Source: Flavobacterium johnsoniae UW101 (GTDB taxonomy: Bacteria > Bacteroidota > Bacteroidia > Flavobacteriales > Flavobacteriaceae). From it: 64,000 nt of DNA. Each line of letters opens with the position of its first letter. Position 1 is the first letter of the stretch. This document shows, piece by piece, positions 63,165 to 64,000 of the stretch. The notes under the pieces were generated by a model that did no database searches, had not been told where the DNA came from, and saw only the letters and a list, made by a program, of their open reading frames with translations. The stretch lies in assembly GCF_000016645.1 (NCBI RefSeq), contig NC_009441.1, forward strand, positions 4,526,001 through 4,590,000, written 5' to 3'. A program made the position numbers and the translations under genes.

Positions 63165-64000
63165 ATGATCAATAAAATAAAATATAGAATTCTGATTCTT
63201 TTGGCTCTGGCTTCTTTTACAGCCTGCCAGAATGACGATGCGGTTACTGCAAACGTAGAAGCTATGGTTGCTGAACCCGGAGATTTACTTAATCAGGCGT
63301 TCCCTCAAAACAAAGTCAGAGTTGAAGGCAATGGTTTGCAGGGATTAAAAAAAATTACGCTGGATAATACTATTAACATCACTTTCAATCCCAACTATAA
63401 TTCAGATAAATCGTTTATTTTCACTATTCCTTTTGATGAAAAATTAGGAAGCAGATTTGGTGTTCAGCCCATTACATTTACAACCGCATCTGGTTCGGTA
63501 ACTAAGAATATTGAAATTTTACAGCCTGATCCAACAATTACAAAAATAATTCCGGCAGTAGCAACTCCGGGATTTCCATTGGAAATTGAAGGAACATGGT
63601 TTTATAATATTTCATCAGTAACCTTAGGCGGAAAAGCGGTAAGTTATACTGTAAAATCATCTTCTTCTATTGTTATTGGTTTGCCTGCAAATGCCGTTTC
63701 AGGATCAGAACTTGCTATTACTACACCGGGTGGTACTGCAAAGAAAACAATCGACTTTGCAACGATCGTGTTGGTATCTGATTTTGACGGAAATGGAGCC
63801 AGAACAGAATGGACTTCTTACGGCGATATAGAAAGTTTTAATACCGCTTCAACAGGCGGTCCAACAGGAAATTACACTACGTTAGCCTGGGGCGGTTCAA
63901 ATGCAAATGGTTATAACGGAAGCAGTGGCGGCGGCGGAGCCAGTTTCTTAAGTGCTTCTAATACAGATGCTACAAAAGCTTTTATCGATATTGATGTAAG
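63165..64000 (+). CDS. Surface glycan-binding lipoprotein, IPT/TIG domains (3' end outside window)
   Basis: An open frame from the ATG at 63165 to the window edge (278 complete codons, no stop). The signal ILILLALASFTAC predicts a lipoprotein. Two Ig-like IPT/TIG segments follow (GDLLNQAFPQNKVRVEGNGLQGLKKITL; ITKIIPAVATPGFPLEIEGTWFYNISSVTLGG). Then begins a beta-sandwich segment (SDFDGNGARTEWTSYGDIESFN) like a carbohydrate-binding module. It starts 8 bp after the susD stop. Position and domains mark it as the locus's glycan-binding accessory protein (SusE/F position). Confidence 0.85.
   Translation, partial: MINKIKYRILILLALASFTACQNDDAVTANVEAMVAEPGDLLNQAFPQNKVRVEGNGLQGLKKITLDNTINITFNPNYNSDKSFIFTIPFDEKLGSRFGVQPITFTTASGSVTKNIEILQPDPTITKIIPAVATPGFPLEIEGTWFYNISSVTLGGKAVSYTVKSSSSIVIGLPANAVSGSELAITTPGGTAKKTIDFATIVLVSDFDGNGARTEWTSYGDIESFNTASTGGPTGNYTTLAWGGSNANGYNGSSGGGGASFLSASNTDATKAFIDIDV

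Noticed and set aside
1..64000. CRISPR arrays, tRNA or rRNA genes, insertion sequences, prophage or integron genes
   Set aside because: No regular spacer-repeat array, cloverleaf-like sequence, transposase, integrase or phage structural gene was recognised. A tRNAscan and Infernal run would be needed to exclude small RNAs fully.

Overview
This window is chromosomal DNA from a Bacteroidota of the Flavobacterium type. The evidence is the low GC content, promoter elements of the TAnnTTTG type, two SusC/Oar-type TonB receptors plus one with an STN domain, a SusD lipoprotein, a hybrid two-component sensor fused to an AraC domain, a type IX secretion tail, and an ECF sigma/FecR pair. I see no rRNA, tRNA, CRISPR array, insertion sequence or prophage. 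All calls come from reading the sequence; no database search was run.

Region 1 (0.5-8 kb) is a light/redox signalling cluster: a bacteriophytochrome histidine kinase, a PAS histidine kinase and four single-domain response regulators, two of which are close paralogues. Region 2 (8-11 kb) has two short-chain dehydrogenases around a Crp/Fnr-type regulator; an identical 19-bp near-palindrome stands before the regulator and before the second dehydrogenase. Region 3 (11-17 kb) holds a CPA2 cation/proton antiporter cotranscribed with a small lipoprotein, and a two-gene ergothioneine operon (egtD-egtB). Region 4 (17-25 kb) has an amino acid oxidase/TPP-dependent decarboxylase operon, an Lrp regulator divergent from a bile-acid/sodium-symporter-like transporter, and a folate-independent methionine synthase operon (mesX-mesD).

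Region 5 (25-33 kb) carries an Oar-like TonB receptor, an MFS transporter, an S41 peptidase and an AraC regulator. Region 6 (33-37 kb) begins with the clearest RNA regulation in the window: two isoleucine-rich leader peptides in tandem, each followed by a terminator and a predicted antiterminator, upstream of a stand-alone acetolactate synthase small subunit. Two divergent HxlR/dehydrogenase modules follow. Region 7 (37-49.5 kb, all minus strand) contains polyphosphate kinase and an ECF sigma-FecR-TonB receptor locus with surface lipoproteins, a type IX secreted protein and a PDZ/S41 protease.

Region 8 (49.8-64 kb) has a calcium/proton antiporter and then a polysaccharide utilisation locus: GH3 beta-glucosidase, hybrid sensor/regulator, SusC, SusD and a glycan-binding lipoprotein cut by the window edge. 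The glucosidase and susC promoters share tandem repeats with a 21-bp period, and in both the second repeat starts exactly 37 bp before a -7 box. This is a strong candidate operator for the hybrid regulator that lies between them. The most valuable leads are this operator, the double Ile attenuator, the oxidase/decarboxylase pair, and the unexplained leader at 44.1-44.4 kb.
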